NCBI GenBank assembly: GCA_963662155.1
Contig: OY759261.1
Coordinates: forward strand, 36,640,022-36,704,021
Origin: Lamellibrachia columna
Lineage: Eukaryota; Annelida; Polychaeta; Sabellida; Siboglinidae
DNA length: 64,000 bases
Direction: 5' to 3'
Below are positions 1 to 17,320 of this stretch, in pieces. The notes under the pieces are model-generated. The model was not told the DNA's origin. It ran no database searches and saw only the letters and a program-made list of their open reading frames with translations. How positions within the stretch are numbered: position 1 is the stretch's first letter; each line of letters starts with the position of its first letter. Both the position numbers and the translations under genes were made by a program.

Positions 1-660
1 CGAAAGGGCGCGTGTGAAGGGTGCACAGGGTGGGGCAAAATGACGTAACAAAGTTTACATTAAATAAGTTCTGTCAATTGTTGGGAGGCATAAATAAGAT
101 GTCCACATGGTTTGTTATACATAGAATTGTGATCACCGCAGACAATGTGTCTTACCCACAGCGAACTTACTGTGATATTAGAGACGTTTCGTTTTTTGTT
201 GAACCGATTCGAAAATTGAATCGCGGCAACTACTGTCATGTAAAGTGCGCCGGTCTATGACAAGACGTCTCGCAGAATCGATCAATGTACGTTGGTCAGC
301 AAGTAAACACAATATCAGTGACAGTGCAGCATTTTCTGATGTGATTGCTTCTGTACAAAACTCTAGTATGGCAAAGTCGCTTAATGAAGACAAAGAGGTT
401 ACATTTATAGATATGTGACGGGAGAGGCCGGTTCTGTGTGAGAATGGTTCTGTAATTCAAAAGGATATTGTTATCGAAACGGTACTTCTAGTACGGGTAA
501 GATGGATCATTTAAAATTGTACCCAATTAAACTATGTTAGCATGTCTTTAATGTGTTTATGTTATACAAAGATATGCGTGTTACTTATTGGAAAACTATT
601 TTCCACATATATACAAATGAGCTAAGTTGCATTTTAAAAATAGTGAGAGTACCCCAAACA
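1..660. other. Unassigned leading segment
   Basis: I see no recognisable gene here. The plus strand has short open stretches, for example 21-260 and a run around 257-417, but no motif I can name and no splice structure. It may be decayed transposon sequence; that is inference only. Confidence 0.3.
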
Positions 661-677
661 TCTGTCTTACCCCATCC

Positions 678-1057
678 TTGGGACAAGACGGCCACCTGCC
701 TGGGACAAGACGGCCACATGCCTGGGACAAGATGGCCACCTGCCTGGGACAAGACGGCCACCTGCCTGGGACAAGACGGCCACCTGCCTGGGACAAGACG
801 GCCACCTGCCTGGGACAAGACGGCCATCTGCCTGGGACAAGACGGCCACCTGCCTGGGACAAGACGGCCACCTGCCTGGGGCAAGACGGCCACCTGCCTG
901 GGACAAGACGGCCACCTGCCTGGGACAAGACGGCCACCGGTCTGGGACAAGACGGCCACATGCCTGGGACAAGACGGCCACCTGCCTGGGGCAAGACGGC
1001 CACCTGCCTGGGCCAAGACGGCCACCTGCCTGGGACAAGACGGCCACCTGCCTGGGA
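678..1057. repeat. 22-bp minisatellite, about 17 copies
   Basis: The unit begins GGGACAAGACGGCCACCTGC and repeats every 22 bp with few substitutions (GCC or GTC, CACC or CATC, GGACAAG or GGGCAAG). Three units make 66 bp, so all frames stay open and give long artificial ORFs on both strands. GC-rich against an AT-rich background. Confidence 0.95.
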
Positions 1058-1323
1058 CCCGACTACGTTCATTTTGAGGAAGACCTCCGCCCTCCCCCCG
1101 CCCCCCACATATTATACATATATCTACTTTTTACCAAGTTTGCAGACTTTTCGCGCGCCATTACATACTTCACTGGTACATGGTAGAGTCCGCACTCATT
1201 TTGCGTTCGAATTCAGTTGAAATATATCCGAAAACTGGCGCAGCAATCAACGCTGTCATCTGATATCAACATCTAAACGAGCAAAACACTTTTTTAATAA
1301 CGAACGTAACAATCGCCAAAGAC

Positions 1324-2083
1324 ACCCCCACCCCTTGTAACGCTCCGCAACGCTTACTAGGACACCCCACCCCCATGTAACGCTCCACAACACTTACCAG
1401 GACACCCCACCCCATGTAACGTTCCACAACACTTACCAGGACACACCACCCCATGTAACGTTCCACAACGCTTACCAGGACACCCTACCCCAATGTAGCG
1501 CCCCACAACGCTTACCAGGACACCCTACCCCATGTAACGTTCTACAACACTTACCAGGACACCCCACCCCATGTAACGTTCCACAGCACTTACCAGGACA
1601 CCCCACCCCATGTAACGTTCCACAACACTTACCAGGACACCCTACCCCATGTAACGTTCTACAACACTTACCAGGACACCCCACCCCATGTAACGTTCTA
1701 CAACACTTACCAGGACACACCACCCCATGTAACGTTCCACAACACTTACCAGGACACCCCACCCCATGTAACGTTCCACAACGCTTACCAGGACACCCTA
1801 CCCCAATGTAGCGCCCCACAACGCTTACCAGGACACCCCACCCCATGTAACGTTCCACAACACTTACCAGGATACCCTACCCCAATGTAGCGCCCCACAA
1901 CACTTACCAGGACACCCCACCCCATGTATCGTTCCACAACACTTACCAGGACACCCTACCCCAATGTAGCGCCCCACAACGCTTACCAGGACACCCCACC
2001 CCATGTAACGTTCCACAACACTTACCAGGACACCCCACCCCCATGTAACGCTCCACAACACTTACCAGGACACCCCACCCCCT
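1324..2083. repeat. 39-bp minisatellite, about 19 copies
   Basis: The unit contains CTTACCAGGACACCCCACCC followed by ATGTAACGTTCCACAACA. Spacing is 39 bp, so the 13-residue minus-strand shadow peptide stays in frame. Two main variants (AACGTTCCACAAC and TAGCGCCCCACAAC) are interspersed, which indicates repeated unit duplication. Confidence 0.95.
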
Positions 2084-2577
2084 GAGTGTGACGTACTTTA
2101 TGGATGACCCTCAATGCGCAGTTCTTGAGAACAACCTTTTGCGCAAGAGATCGATATTCTCAGTGTTGTATTTACATTTGTACAGGATGAGCAGAGTTGA
2201 AACAGATGAGGGATCCATCGAGATCACATTGAGTGGGATTGTGACCGCGAACAAACGAACAACTTTTTATGAGATTCATCATTGCTATAATTGGCTGGAT
2301 GCAACATAATGGATTTGTGAAACTATCAATTGGTATCTATGAAATAGATTGATCAAATTCATTGAAAATTAGCTTGCAGCTTGTATAGGCTACGTCACCC
2401 AGCACATGGCTACAGAGAGGGTTTTTCTTAAATATGCAAATATTTTGTTTCTAGTTTGGGTGCTTAGAATGTTGATCAAAGGTTTTGGTTTATGATCTAT
2501 TATCTGAAACATTTCCGACTATTTAAAAACAAACTTTGTGCAGCTCTCTGCGCCATATTGCAATATGTACGGTGAAG
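2084..2577. other. No gene seen
   Basis: Unique-looking AT-rich DNA between the 39-bp array and the LINE insertion. The open stretch 2088-2309 on the plus strand resembles nothing I know. Confidence 0.4.
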
Positions 2578-3016
2578 AGTTTCAAGCCATTATTATTATT
2601 GTTATTATTATTATTATTAAAAGGGTATTTCGCAGTCGGGACAGCAGCTGGCTCGAGCGTACACCGCCTCCCTACAATGATTGTTCTGTGCAGTTTGTTC
2701 CACTGGGTTTTACTCTTGGCGATCCGACGCAGCTGCTCCAGGTCGGCCCTTGTCTTTAGCCGCCTGTCGAGCTGCTGCAGGTCGGTGTCAAAGGAGCCGG
2801 GGAGGCCGGTTGTTGAGTCCGTCCGTTTCGAAATAATTATGCGGACATCGCTTAGTTTGCGGCGCCTCCTCGTCCAAGCGTAGGACGTGACCCAAGAGGC
2901 GCCATCGCCTGTTCATCAAATATGTGCTTATTTGACGGCACCGACACCGTTCATGCAACTTCACGTTGCTTATCCTACGTGGGCAGTGAATCCCAGTGAG
3001 TCAGTTTCAAGCCATT
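2578..3016 (-). mobile_element. 5'-truncated LINE insertion with 14-bp target-site duplication
   Basis: Read on the minus strand, about 2990 down to 2592 encodes the C-terminal end of an RTE-like or related non-LTR protein. The telltale stretch is RRWRLLGHVLRLDEEAP, the usual post-RT 'RRW-LGHVLR' motif, followed by a Leu/Arg-rich tail. The element ends in a short AAT-type tail (about 2592-2620 on the plus strand as ATT repeats). The flanks are identical: AGTTTCAAGCCATT at 2578-2591 and again at 3003-3016. That fits target-primed reverse transcription of a 5'-truncated copy of about 411 bp. The coding part has frameshifts and is not functional. Confidence 0.85.
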
Positions 3017-3095
3017 CTAGCATAAAAAATAGCCGTCGTTAAAACGTATATTTGAGAAAAACTTTTCGAAAGTATTTTACGTGTATGCTCGTTTT

Positions 3096-4298
3096 GAGCT
3101 TGATGTGATACTCCCTTTACATCTGAAGCTTGACGTGATACTCCCTGTACACCTGAAGCTTGACGTGATACTCCCTGTACACCTGAAGCTTGATGTGATA
3201 CTCCCTGTACATCTGAAGCTTGATGTGATACTCCCTGTACACCTGAAGCTTGATGTGATACTCCCTTTACATCTGAAGCTTGATGTGATACTCCCTGTAC
3301 ATCTGAAGCTTGATGTGATACTCCCTGTACATCTGAAGCTTGACGTGATACTCCCTGTACACCTGAAGCTTGATGTGATACTCCCTTTACATCTGAAGCT
3401 TGATGTGATACTCCCTGTACATCTGAAGCTTGATGTGATACTCCCTGTACACCTGAAGCTTGATGTGATACTCCCTTTACATCTGAAGCTTGATGTGATA
3501 CTCCCTGTATATCTTAAGCTTGATGTGATACTCCCTTTACATCTGAAGCTTGATGTGATACTCCCTGTACATCTGAAGCTTGATGTGATACTCCCTGTAC
3601 ACCTGAAGCTTGATGTGATACTCCCTTTACATCTGAAGCTTGATGTGATACTCCCTGTACACCTGAAGCTTGATGTGATACTCCCTTTACATCTGAAGCT
3701 TGATGTGATACTCCCTGTACACCTGAAGCTTGACGTGATACTCCCTGTACACCTGAAGCTTGACGTGATACTCCCTGTACACCTGAAGCTTGATGTGATA
3801 CTCCCTGTACACCTGAAGCTAGATGTGATACTCCCTGTACACCTGAAGCTTGATGTGATACTCCCTGTACATCTGAAGCTTGATGTGATACTCCCTGTAC
3901 ACCTGAAGCTTGATGTGATACTCCCTGTACATCTGAACATTGATGTGACACTCCCTGTACATCTGAAGCTTGATGTGATACTCCCTGTACATCTGAAGCT
4001 TGATGTGATACTCCCTGTACATCTGAAGCTTGATGTGATACTCCCTGTACATCTGAAGCTTGATGTGATACTCCCTGTACACATGAAGCTTGATGTGATA
4101 CTCCCTGTACACCTGAAGCTTGATGTGATACTCCCTGTACACCTGAAGCTTGATGTGATACTCCCTGTACACCTGAAGCTTTATGTGATACTCCCTGTAC
4201 ACCTGAAGCTTGATGTGATACTCCCTGTACATCTGAAGCTTGATGTGATACTCCCTGTACACCTGAAGCTTGATGTGATACTCCCTGTACATCTGAAC
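3096..4298. repeat. 30-bp minisatellite, about 40 copies
   Basis: The unit has the segments GAAGCTTGATGTGATACTCC and CTGTACACCT with a strict 30-bp period. Common variants are C or T in TGA(C/T)GTGATA, TTTACA for GTACA, and ATC for ACC. Because 30 is divisible by three, the plus strand from 3081 is open for 463 codons with a 10-residue repeat (LKLDVILPVH), and two minus frames are also open. Openness in several frames argues against coding. The last unit degrades at 4290-4300. Confidence 0.95.
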
Positions 4299-4384
4299 AC
4301 AGCTAAACTGGGGGTAGCGGTGAGTTCAGCGATCGAGATCACCGGCTCTGTGAGGCGCACTGAGTCCACAATAGTTGTTTTAAT

Positions 4385-4575
4385 TTCTTTTTGTGGGGTC
4401 TTTTTCTTCAACTGGCATAGACACCAGACAGAAGGAATCGACGGCTTTTATTGTCTCTTCCGAAAGACCTAGGCAATGTGTGGTGAACGAAATTGCCCAA
4501 CTTGCGAAACGGCCGGGGTGAATTCGACCGACAGTCCGGCGCTCTACCGCACAACCACCACGACGATTCAATTGC
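4385..4575 (-). mobile_element. tRNA-derived SINE, copy 1
   Basis: On the minus strand the head reads GGTTGTGCGGTAGAGCGCC (A-box-like, about 4530-4560) and then GGTCGAATTCACC (B-box-like, about 4510-4525), as in tRNA-derived SINEs. The body down to about 4385 (GTTCACC, GGAAGAGACAATAAAAGCCG, CTGGTGTCTATGCCAG) is shared with the copy at 10765-10905. The internal Pol III promoter is an inference from the boxes. It encodes no protein and relies on a LINE for movement. The family name is not recognised. Confidence 0.7.
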
Positions 4576-4720
4576 AATGCATCATCAACAGTGTACGTGT
4601 GTGTAGACTAGTACGTGCGAGCGTGCATAATGTCATGTTATGTTTGCGTAATGACATGCATTGCAACAGTTCAGTAACAGATTAGTGTTGCCACCATAAA
4701 TAATTTTTTTACAACGTAAT

Positions 4721-5734
<1,014 letters not shown>

Positions 5735-6270
5735 TATCTTGCCCACACCTTCCAGTCGGAGTCCCGCAAGGACTCGTCCTTGGCCCTGTTCTGTTTAGCT
5801 TATACACTATATCTCTCAGCCAAATCATTACTAGTCATACTCTCAGTCATCACTTTCACAATCAAATGCACAAGAATGTCTTTCGACTTTAAGTAATTGT
5901 TTCACTGACATATTGTTTTGGATGGAGACAAATAAGCTGAAGCTTAACCCAGGTAAAACATACCTTATTATTACTGGCATTGAGCAACAACGAAATAGGG
6001 CCATCAGCCACTTTCCAGTTAATCTGCTTGGCAGTAATACATCCCCATCAAATACCGTTCGTAATCTGGGTGTTGTATTCGACAGTAACTTTAACTTCCG
6101 CCAGCTCAACTAAGCAAATCCTGTTTCTACCATATACGTCATCTCCGTCGAATTCGGCGTCATATATATTTATCTACTGTTAAGACAATATAAACAGCAC
6201 TAATTAGTAGTGGCCTTGATTATTGAAATTCACTACTAAACAACATTGCTAAAGGAGACTTAGAGAAATG
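5735..6270 (+). pseudogene. L2/CR1-like LINE reverse transcriptase relic, first part
   Basis: At about 5752-5810 the plus strand encodes GVPQGLVLGPVLFSLYT, the conserved motif-B region of non-LTR reverse transcriptases. The following histidine-rich stretch stands where the FADD motif should be, and the catalytic Asp pair is not seen. From 5925 the thumb-like region KLKLNPGKTYLIITGIEQQR and NLGVVFDSNF follows, ending at 6190-6260 in LDY, then NSLLNNIAKGDLEK. In-frame stops and at least one frameshift make it dead. The same relic resumes at 7907 after an insertion. Confidence 0.75.
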
Positions 6271-6363
6271 TGGGGCAAAGCGCACACCACGGGGCAAAGC
6301 TCACACCACGGGGCAAAGCTCACACCACGGGGCAAAGCGCACACCACGGGGCAAAGCGCATCC
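6271..6363. repeat. 19-bp repeat, about 5 copies
   Basis: GGGGCAAAGCGCACACCAC repeated head to tail, with a CTCACACC variant in two units. It forms the left end of the insertion, and its core is the inverse of the GTGCGCTTTG core in the 34-bp array. Confidence 0.9.
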
Positions 6364-7313
6364 CACCTATCTCGGTAGATGTCACTTCCATTGGCGCAAT
6401 CTTCCAATCATATAATTAGCCCAGTAGAAATCAGCACATTTTTAACAACACCCGGACATTTTGGTTAACAAGCAAATTTGTGTCTGAAAATGACTAGTAG
6501 ACTTTCCTGGACTTGCAGAAAAAAATGCAACCAGTATCAACCCTGGGAAACTAATATTGTTTGTCAGTATACTGCCATTATCATATTTTCTTTTATTGGC
6601 ACTTCTTTAATCCCCTCCTTGTAAACTTGCAAGTGCCTATTTTGTAAAACAAGCACACATTAAAACAAAATTGTAACCCTTTCACCAAATTCTTGTTTTT
6701 TTGCAATTGGGACACCCATTGACATTACTGCTGGTCGTTTGAGCCACTCAACATCTCTCTGTGGATGCCGGTATCGATTTCCTGGCCAAAACATTCAACC
6801 ACCTTGTGATGCCGCGAGTGTCTTTTTTTGTCGACAACATACACATCAACACACAATTGTAATGCTGTGACCAAATTAAATTGGGATTTTCTTATTGTGA
6901 TATTCATTGATAAATCCCACCACCTTCGAAAGAAAGGTACTCGCGACACTACAGGGTGGAGGAAGGTTTTGGTCAAGATATTAATACTTGCACACAAAGA
7001 TAGATGTCAATGTAATTCCAGTGACTCCTTCAATGTGGAGTAAAGCACCCCCGTAAATCACAATAGCAATGGAGGTTTTTATAAATTAATCCGTTTAATA
7101 CCTGCACGGCATATTCTCGACTATTTATGTAATAAACCACCCACTTATCCACTAGTTATTTGATTGTTTTATAATGTTTGTTTGAACATTACCTCTACTT
7201 AAATAGGGTCTACAGATCGACGCTGTGCATTAATTTGTTCAATGTTCCAATACATATTCTGCAGAATATATATATCCATGGATATAACACGAACACACCA
7301 TATAATATACAGT

Positions 7314-7715
7314 AGTGGGGGCAACGTGAACCGGGGGTGCGCTTTGTAGTGGGGGCAACGTTAACAGGGGGTGCGCTTTGTAGTGGGGGCAACGTTAACC
7401 GGGGGTGCGCTTTGTAGTGGGGGCAACGTGAACCGGGGGTGCGCTTTGTAGTGGGGGCAACGTTAACAGGGGGTGCGCTTTGTAGTGGGGGCAACGTTAA
7501 CCGGGGGTGCGCTTTGTAGTGGGGGCAACGTGAACCGGGGGTGTGCTTTGTAGTGGGGGCAACGTGAACCGGGGGTGTGCTTTGTAGTGGGGGCAACGTT
7601 AACCGGGGGTGCGCTTTGTAGTGGGGGCAACGTGAACCGGGGGTGTGCTTTGTAGTGGGGGCAACGTGAACCGGGGGTGTGCTTTGTAGTGGCGGCAACG
7701 TGAACCGGGGGTGCG
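7314..7715. repeat. 34-bp minisatellite, about 12 copies
   Basis: The unit is AGTGGGGGCAACGTTAACC followed by GGGGGTGCGCTTTGT, with GTGAACC, GTTAACA and GTGTGC variants. Spacing is 34 bp. The GTGCGCTTTG core is the inverse of the left-end 19-bp repeat of the same insertion. Confidence 0.95.
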
Positions 7716-7906
7716 CTTTGCACCACGTGACGAAATTTGCCAAATGTGTGTAATTTTGTTGTTGTTGTTGTGTTGTTATTAAGGTTCTGCAATTCTATTA
7801 CTATTTATATAAGACCTGTGGATATGTGAATATGTTAACCATTTCTGCGTGAAATGAAAATAAGTAGGCGAAATCGTGTTTGCCTCTAAAGGGTGCGCTT
7901 TGCCCA

Positions 7907-8427
7907 ACGCTTCTCAAGCTAAAATCAAACACGTACAAAATTGTTTTGCACGTGTTGCACTCAGGGCGCCTCGTCTTCACCATCACTACCTCTTCATAAA
8001 CAATTACAATCAAACTCTTCACTCTTACATATTGTGCCCTATCTACACAACAACCAAGCTACTTGGCTAGTTTCCTGCATCTTTCAAATATCACCAGGCA
8101 GCTCAGATAATCTATTTTCACAACTTCCTAAAACTAAGCTTAGCCTGGGCAGACGTACGTGCCTTCTCTGCAGCTGTGCCTAAGGTCTGGAATGAACTCC
8201 CTATATCAGTCTGAAATCGTCTAAAACGATATCTACCTTTCGAAAAAAAACTCAAACATATTTATTATAAATTGCATGTCCGCCATAAATCTTCGGTGGT
8301 TCCTTGTTCTGATAATGACTTTTGCACGTCCTTGTTCATGATTATGGTTATATGATTCTGGTTTGTGGCGCCTCTGAGCTCAGAGGATAAACGCGCAATA
8401 AAAGTTCATCATTATTATTAGTATTAG
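7907..8427 (+). pseudogene. L2/CR1-like LINE relic, C-terminal part and 3' end
   Basis: This resumes the relic broken at 6270. 7915-7975 encodes AKIKHVQNCFARVALRAPR, the usual post-RT helix. About 8160-8260 gives AAVPKVWNELPIS and then a Lys-rich stretch, as in the C-terminus of L2/CR1-like proteins. The 3' untranslated end reads GCGCAATAAAAGTTCATC and closes in an ATT-type tail near 8405-8427. Frameshifts are present. Confidence 0.75.
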
Positions 8428-8938
8428 CTAAAACTGTAAACAATTACACAATCGTATTTGTATCGGAATCAACTACACTTCTTATTGCGTCGTTTTCAGA
8501 CTCAAGTATTCACATAACTGTGGAACGGCACATATAATTATGTTGTTTGTAACCATACCCGTGCTGGGAGGAGGGGATAACAAGATTTAACAAGATTGCC
8601 ATCCAAGGCAAAAGACCCTACGTGGACAGTGGACAATGACTTCATTTAGACTTATCGAGAGTTCATTTATATCTATAACGTGTAACCCGCCTTCTGAGAT
8701 ATTTGTAAATTAGTTTTTAAGCCTGTGTTCACAATGCTCGCTGTATATAACTTGTGCCATTCATTTATTGTCCTCTGAGTACTTTTTGATATCCAATCTA
8801 CACTAATCCTTCACTAAAGTTCCTTCGTGTCATCTAGTTCTACAAATCTTTCTTAAGTGAGAAACAAATATTTCTATCAATATATACTTTTTGAAAAAGA
8901 TCACGCTAAATAAAACAAAGGAACGTTGAGTGTCCTAA
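8428..8938. other. No gene seen
   Basis: AT-rich DNA with no recognisable feature. Confidence 0.4.
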
Positions 8939-10458
<1,520 letters not shown>

Positions 10459-10760
10459 TTTAAGAGTGTCCTTCCCTAGAGTCAGTGAGTCAGTGAGTCA
10501 ATCACAGGCCGGTGTTTTTTTTTTAAGAGTGTCCTTTATTAGAGTTAGTGAGTCAATCACAGGTGTTTTTAAGAGTGTCCTTCTCTAGATGTCCTTCTAA
10601 AGATGTATGTACACTAGTATTATTATATATGTATATATATTTTATTTGTGTAAATGCATATCTCTATTGTTTCATTATTTGTAATTTTTTGGGGTCAAAA
10701 AATAAACTTCTTGTTCTTGTTGTAGAGTTAGTGAGTAAATCACAGGTGTTTTCCATTTCC
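10459..10760. repeat. Diverged short tandem repeat, interrupted
   Basis: AAGAGTGTCCTT, then TAGAGT(C/T)AGTGAGTCA, then ATCACAGG and a T run recur at about 10464, 10524 and 10569. A last partial copy follows at 10722-10755. The gap 10595-10720 ends in GTCAAAAAATAAACTTCTTG, which looks like a LINE or SINE 3' tail inserted into the array. That last point is inference. Confidence 0.6.
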
Positions 10761-10764
10761 CTGT

Positions 10765-10905
10765 GTGGGATATTTTACTTCCCCTGGCACAGACACCAGA
10801 TAGGAGGGACCAACGGCTTTTTACTGTCTCTTCCAAAAGACACAGGCAAAGTGGGGTGAACGAAATTGGCCAAGCTCCGAAACGACGGAAGTGGAATCGA
10901 TTTGA
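10765..10905 (-). mobile_element. SINE, copy 2, head missing
   Basis: This matches the body of the SINE at 4385-4575 in the same orientation: minus-strand CCAATTTCGTTCACCCCAC, GGAAGAGACAGTAAAAAGCC and CTGGTGTCTGTGCCAG. The tRNA-like A and B boxes are absent, so it is 5'-truncated near 10905. Differences from copy 1 are scattered substitutions, as expected of an old dispersed family. Confidence 0.75.
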
Positions 10906-11065
10906 TTTGAAGGTATTCCCACTAGAATTTAGACCATTAACTATTTTGTACAGCAGGCAGAGCTTAGCATCTGCCCTGCGATACGCCAGCGGCCTCCGTC
11001 GCAGCGATCAACATTACGGCTGTGGCGCGTCACAATTATTAGCGAGACACTATTCTATATTTAGC

Positions 11066-11113
11066 ACACGCGCGGCAACCCAGAATACCCGCGCAATAAA
11101 CTCGCGGAAAGAT
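11066..11113 (+). promoter_or_regulatory. Possible promoter and start region of a SAP-like gene
   Basis: A GC-rich patch (ACGCGCGGCAACCCAG, CCGCGCAATAAACTCGCGG) lies directly before AAGATGGCGG. AAGATGGCGG is the known YY1-type motif that often overlaps the start codon of animal genes. No TATA box is obvious. This is an inference from motif and position. Confidence 0.35.
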
Positions 11114-11295
11114 GGCGGTCTTGGCGCCTTTTCCGCAGATTATTATCGGATTTATGCTCTCTGAAAATGATGTCCCAGGAAAATTGTGTTATTCGGTCGT
11201 AGAATGTCACTCGGATACACAACTGAAAAGGTGGCTCCAGTGTCGCTGACTTTCATCAAGCGGAATTCGATCAAAACTGACAGAAAGGACAAAAG
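11112..11295 (+). pseudogene. First exon of a SAP-like domain protein, interrupted by TGA
   Basis: ATG at 11112 opens 45 codons that end in LKRWLQCR and a TGA at 11247. The same frame continues with LSSSGIRSKLTERTK and runs into a splice donor, AAAAG then GTGAGT at 11296. LKRWLQCR-G-L-SG-KL-ER is the form of a SAP DNA-binding motif, in which the stop stands at the usual Gly. TGA differs from the Gly codon GGA by one base. The exon is 184 bp, giving a phase-1 intron. Seen: frame, stop and donor. Known: SAP consensus. Inferred: a dead or polymorphic first exon. No second exon was identified, and a full-length host protein cannot be named. Confidence 0.45.
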
Positions 11296-11299
11296 GTGA

Positions 11300-12009
11300 G
11301 TGTTTCCCGTCTACGTTTTGTACAGAGATCTGACCAAAACCAGTTCGATGGCGATGCACCTGGTCTCTCTATCTATGTGCATCATATGTCGGATGTTGCA
11401 TTTTGGCAACATGTACATACACTGAACGTTTAGGAGTGTCTTTCAGTATCAAGCTCAGCCTCAGTCAAGTCGGGAGTCAACGCCAGGCCCGGACAGTAGG
11501 GCTTCTGTTGCTGTATAGGCAAAAATTTTCGCCCCGCTCTTCGTCTACTTCTACTAGTAGCAACAGCCAGATAGAAAAACATTGTAGGGCGATTGACTTT
11601 GCCTACTGTTGCTAAGGCTAAGCCACTGTCCACCTTTACTTTAGAGCGGCTTTACTTTAGGCTTTGTTGTTTTTTTGTTTGTTTTGTACTCCTTAGATAG
11701 GTATATCAACAAAAAATTCAAATCGATCAGATGATCATTTAAATGGTTCCACAGGATAGAGTGTCCTATAAAGTTTATAACACTTTTGGAATTTTTTTGA
11801 TATCTACATTATTTCCGAAGTTATTCCACTTTTTGATCTCTGAAAATTAGCATTGATGTCTATACAATTTGGTTCCATTTCTTGTGACCCGGAATGCTGA
11901 GGACTGTATTTCATTTATATGAAAATAGCAATAGTTTTTAATGTATTGAACATATTGATGTGAAATAAAAAGGTATATGACCCAGAAACTAATGTTAATA
12001 ATATATGAC
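11300..12009. other. No gene seen
   Basis: Follows the splice donor at 11296 and would be intron if the exon is real. No recognisable elements. Confidence 0.35.
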
Positions 12010-12420
12010 CTTGACATGACCTAATTAGTTGACCTACATTTAACCTTTGACCTATTTACATGGAGTAATGGGATTATTTGGTTGTAATTAATTAGTAAAT
12101 GAGTTTATTAAACCTTTATGGGATGGAAATTGTCAATGTATCTACTTCAATGTCATGTGACTTGGTAAATCCATATTTTTGATGACCTAATTAATTGACC
12201 TACATTTTACATTTGACCTATTTACGTTGATTAATGGGCTAATTTAGCTGTTATTTATTAGGTAATTGGCCTATTTAACTTTTAATGGATGGAAAATGTC
12301 AATTTATCAACTTGAATACTATGTGACCATGTAATTTTACATTACCTAATTAGTTTACCTGCATTTCACACTTGACCTATTTACAGGGAGTAATAGCATG
12401 GTAATAAGTTGGTCCACCCA
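12010..12420. repeat. Diverged ~165-bp tandem repeat, about 2.5 copies
   Basis: GACCTAATTAGTTGACCTAC, then TTTGACCTATTTACATGGAG occurs at about 12016, 12182 and 12343 with 10-20% differences. The intervals are about 166 and 161 bp. There is no coding frame. Confidence 0.75.
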
Positions 12421-16484
<4,064 letters not shown>

Positions 16485-16695
16485 ACATAATGGTCATAAA
16501 TAATAGTAACACTTGTATAATCAATACTACAGTATTTATTTTCACATAGTCGTACACTAATTACAGCCACGAGAAATCATGTGGCCAAATTCAAACAAAA
16601 TAACAACACCCAGAACACTGACAAAAGCGTATAAAAAGTAAACGAACCCTCAGTCATGAATATTTATAATATGGAATTATTATGCACATACACAT

Positions 16696-17320
16696 GTGAC
16701 CCGCTCCACCAAAATCAGGAATAAGTCGGAAAATTACATTTTGAGATAAAGATACCACATGACAGACAATTGTATGGGGTTTCCAACGGCGCCAGAGACA
16801 ACTACCAAGCTCTATTAGTTGCTGAGTTTTTGTTTGATAAAGAGAAGATGCCTCGGGTCATTTAACGAAAAACAAATCTGAGAAAACCAGCTTTGAAGTT
16901 TACTAACGTATATTCATACATTTCAATAACACAGTCACATCATATAAAGTTGAAATGTTGTACTGTTGTAGTACACATCAATACGCATATATTGGTGGAA
17001 TTCCATTTCGATAGCTGTGAAAGTTCACAAGATGTGGCATTCTCAGCGATGTTGCCGCCAAGATGTCCGCACACTCGCTCGAAGCTGTCAGTGTCAACTG
17101 TCACTCGGTCTTCCTCATTACTTTTGCCCTCAGAAATTATATTTGATCCGTCTGACTCGACTAAGTTCCCCAGTCAACGGCAATTAAATAATTTATTAAT
17201 AAATGTAGATGAACCTGAAAATCTGCCATTGCAGCCAAAATCACCCCTTCTCACACTTCGAAGTGGACTAACCAGGCTCAGCATTTCCAACTTATTCCTG
17301 ATTTTGGTGGAGCGGGTCAC
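16696..17320. mobile_element. 625-bp MITE with ~40-bp terminal inverted repeats
   Basis: The left end reads GTGACCCGCTCCACCAAAAT and then CAGGAATAAGTCGGAAA. The right end is its near-perfect inverse, ending GGTGGAGCGGGTCAC at 17320; within the 37-bp repeat I see one mismatch. An open stretch on the plus strand (16893-17339) spans most of the interior but shows no transposase motif. The superfamily is not determined because the flanks (ATACACAT and ATATGTAA) give no clear target-site duplication. Confidence 0.8.

Larger units (their letters stand above)
6271..7906. mobile_element. 1.6-kb insertion splitting the LINE, with inverted ends
   Basis: The LINE coding sequence is interrupted exactly here. 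The left end begins TGGGGCAAAGCGCACACC and the right end is GGGTGCGCTTTGCCCA, which is the same motif inverted. Inside are a 19-bp array of the left-end motif, an imperfect inverted repeat (6745-6830 against 6935-7008) and a 34-bp array containing the right-end motif. No transposase is visible and no clear target-site duplication was found. A foldback-type non-autonomous DNA element is the simplest reading. Confidence 0.5.

Noticed and set aside
585..1220. Several overlapping ORFs in the 22-bp array
   Set aside because: They result from a repeat without stops, with no unique sequence or domain.
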